Shown: positions 7,381 through 7,555 of the stretch, piece after piece
Numbering within the stretch: the first letter of the stretch is position 1
Layout of the letters: each line of letters opens with the position of its first letter
Assembly (NCBI GenBank): GCA_937868675.1
Contig: CALMNJ010000577.1
Location: forward strand, 1-7,555
Length of the DNA stretch: 7,555 bases
Reading direction: 5' to 3'
Origin: an uncultured Bacteroidota bacterium
Lineage (GTDB): Bacteria; Bacteroidota; Bacteroidia; B-17B0; Aurantibacillaceae
The notes under the pieces: generated by a model
Seen by the model: the letters and a program-made list of their open reading frames with translations, nothing else
Told to the model about the DNA's origin: nothing
Databases searched by the model: none
Position numbers and translations under genes: made by a program

Positions 7381-7555
7381 CTACACCATTCCTGCACAAA
7401 GCAATAATCCAAACAAGATAAGAAATGCCGCAACCAAGTTTTGCAGCAGGGCGAGTTTTATTTTTTTGAGTAGTTGGTTGCCCGCCAGGGCACCGGCAAA
7501 GGCAGCCAGGGTGGCACAAAGCAGCAGAGGCCAGTTTTTGATAACGAGTGGTGTG
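7381..7555 (-). CDS. C-terminal end of a TauE/SafE (TSUP) family membrane permease; 5' part outside window
   Basis: On the minus strand an open frame enters from beyond the window edge and ends at TAG (7381-7383), giving 57 residues. They form two hydrophobic segments, WPLLLCATLAAFAGALAG and LVAAFLILFGLLLCAGMV, joined by a basic linker (NQLLKKIKLALLQN). The order of a helix ending in a small-residue GxxxG-like stretch, then LLKKI..., then a last helix with FG near the C-terminus is the usual end of TauE/SafE permeases (PF01925), inner-membrane proteins that export sulfite, sulfoacetate or related organic anions. Only about a fifth of the protein is visible, so family is likely but substrate is unknown, and another small polytopic membrane protein is possible. 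The fragment lacks a start codon here. It lies 97 bp upstream of the glycosyltransferase on the same strand. Confidence 0.7.
   Translation of the reverse strand, partial: TPLVIKNWPLLLCATLAAFAGALAGNQLLKKIKLALLQNLVAAFLILFGLLLCAGMV

Overview
The window reads as chromosomal DNA from a member of the Bacteroidota. Several features agree on this. One large protein ends in a type IX secretion (Por-type) sorting domain, which is essentially restricted to this phylum. The peptidase lipoprotein is a bacteroidal-type dipeptidyl peptidase III, and the first gene is an M43-type protein of the kind common in these bacteria. No gene start has a clear Shine-Dalgarno sequence, and one upstream region carries a TTG-N19-TAnnTTTG-like promoter. 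I cannot place the organism below phylum from this sequence.

Layout. Positions 1-977 (+) hold a 5'-truncated, secreted, pappalysin-like (M43) protein whose zinc histidines are present but whose catalytic glutamate is alanine (HAFGH instead of HExGH). It converges on a dipeptidyl peptidase III lipoprotein gene (1125-3212, -). Between them lies a perfect 12-bp inverted repeat that fits a shared bidirectional terminator. Next, all on the minus strand, come a 984-residue serine/threonine/glycine/asparagine-rich surface or secreted protein with internal repeats and a C-terminal sorting domain (3376-6330), a single-domain family 2 glycosyltransferase of the polyprenyl-phosphate mannose synthase type (6573-7283), and the last 57 codons of a TauE/SafE-type membrane permease (7381 to beyond 7555). 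The gaps between the minus-strand genes are 163, 242 and 97 bp, so they need not form one operon.

How the genes relate. Most products act in the cell envelope: an envelope peptidase, a secreted protease-like protein, a type IX-exported surface protein, a lipid-linked sugar donor synthase and an inner-membrane transporter. I see no direct pathway linking them, and no mobile element, CRISPR array, tRNA or rRNA. The most unusual point is the apparent loss of the catalytic residue in an otherwise well-kept M43 domain. I do not see a clearly new multi-gene system here.
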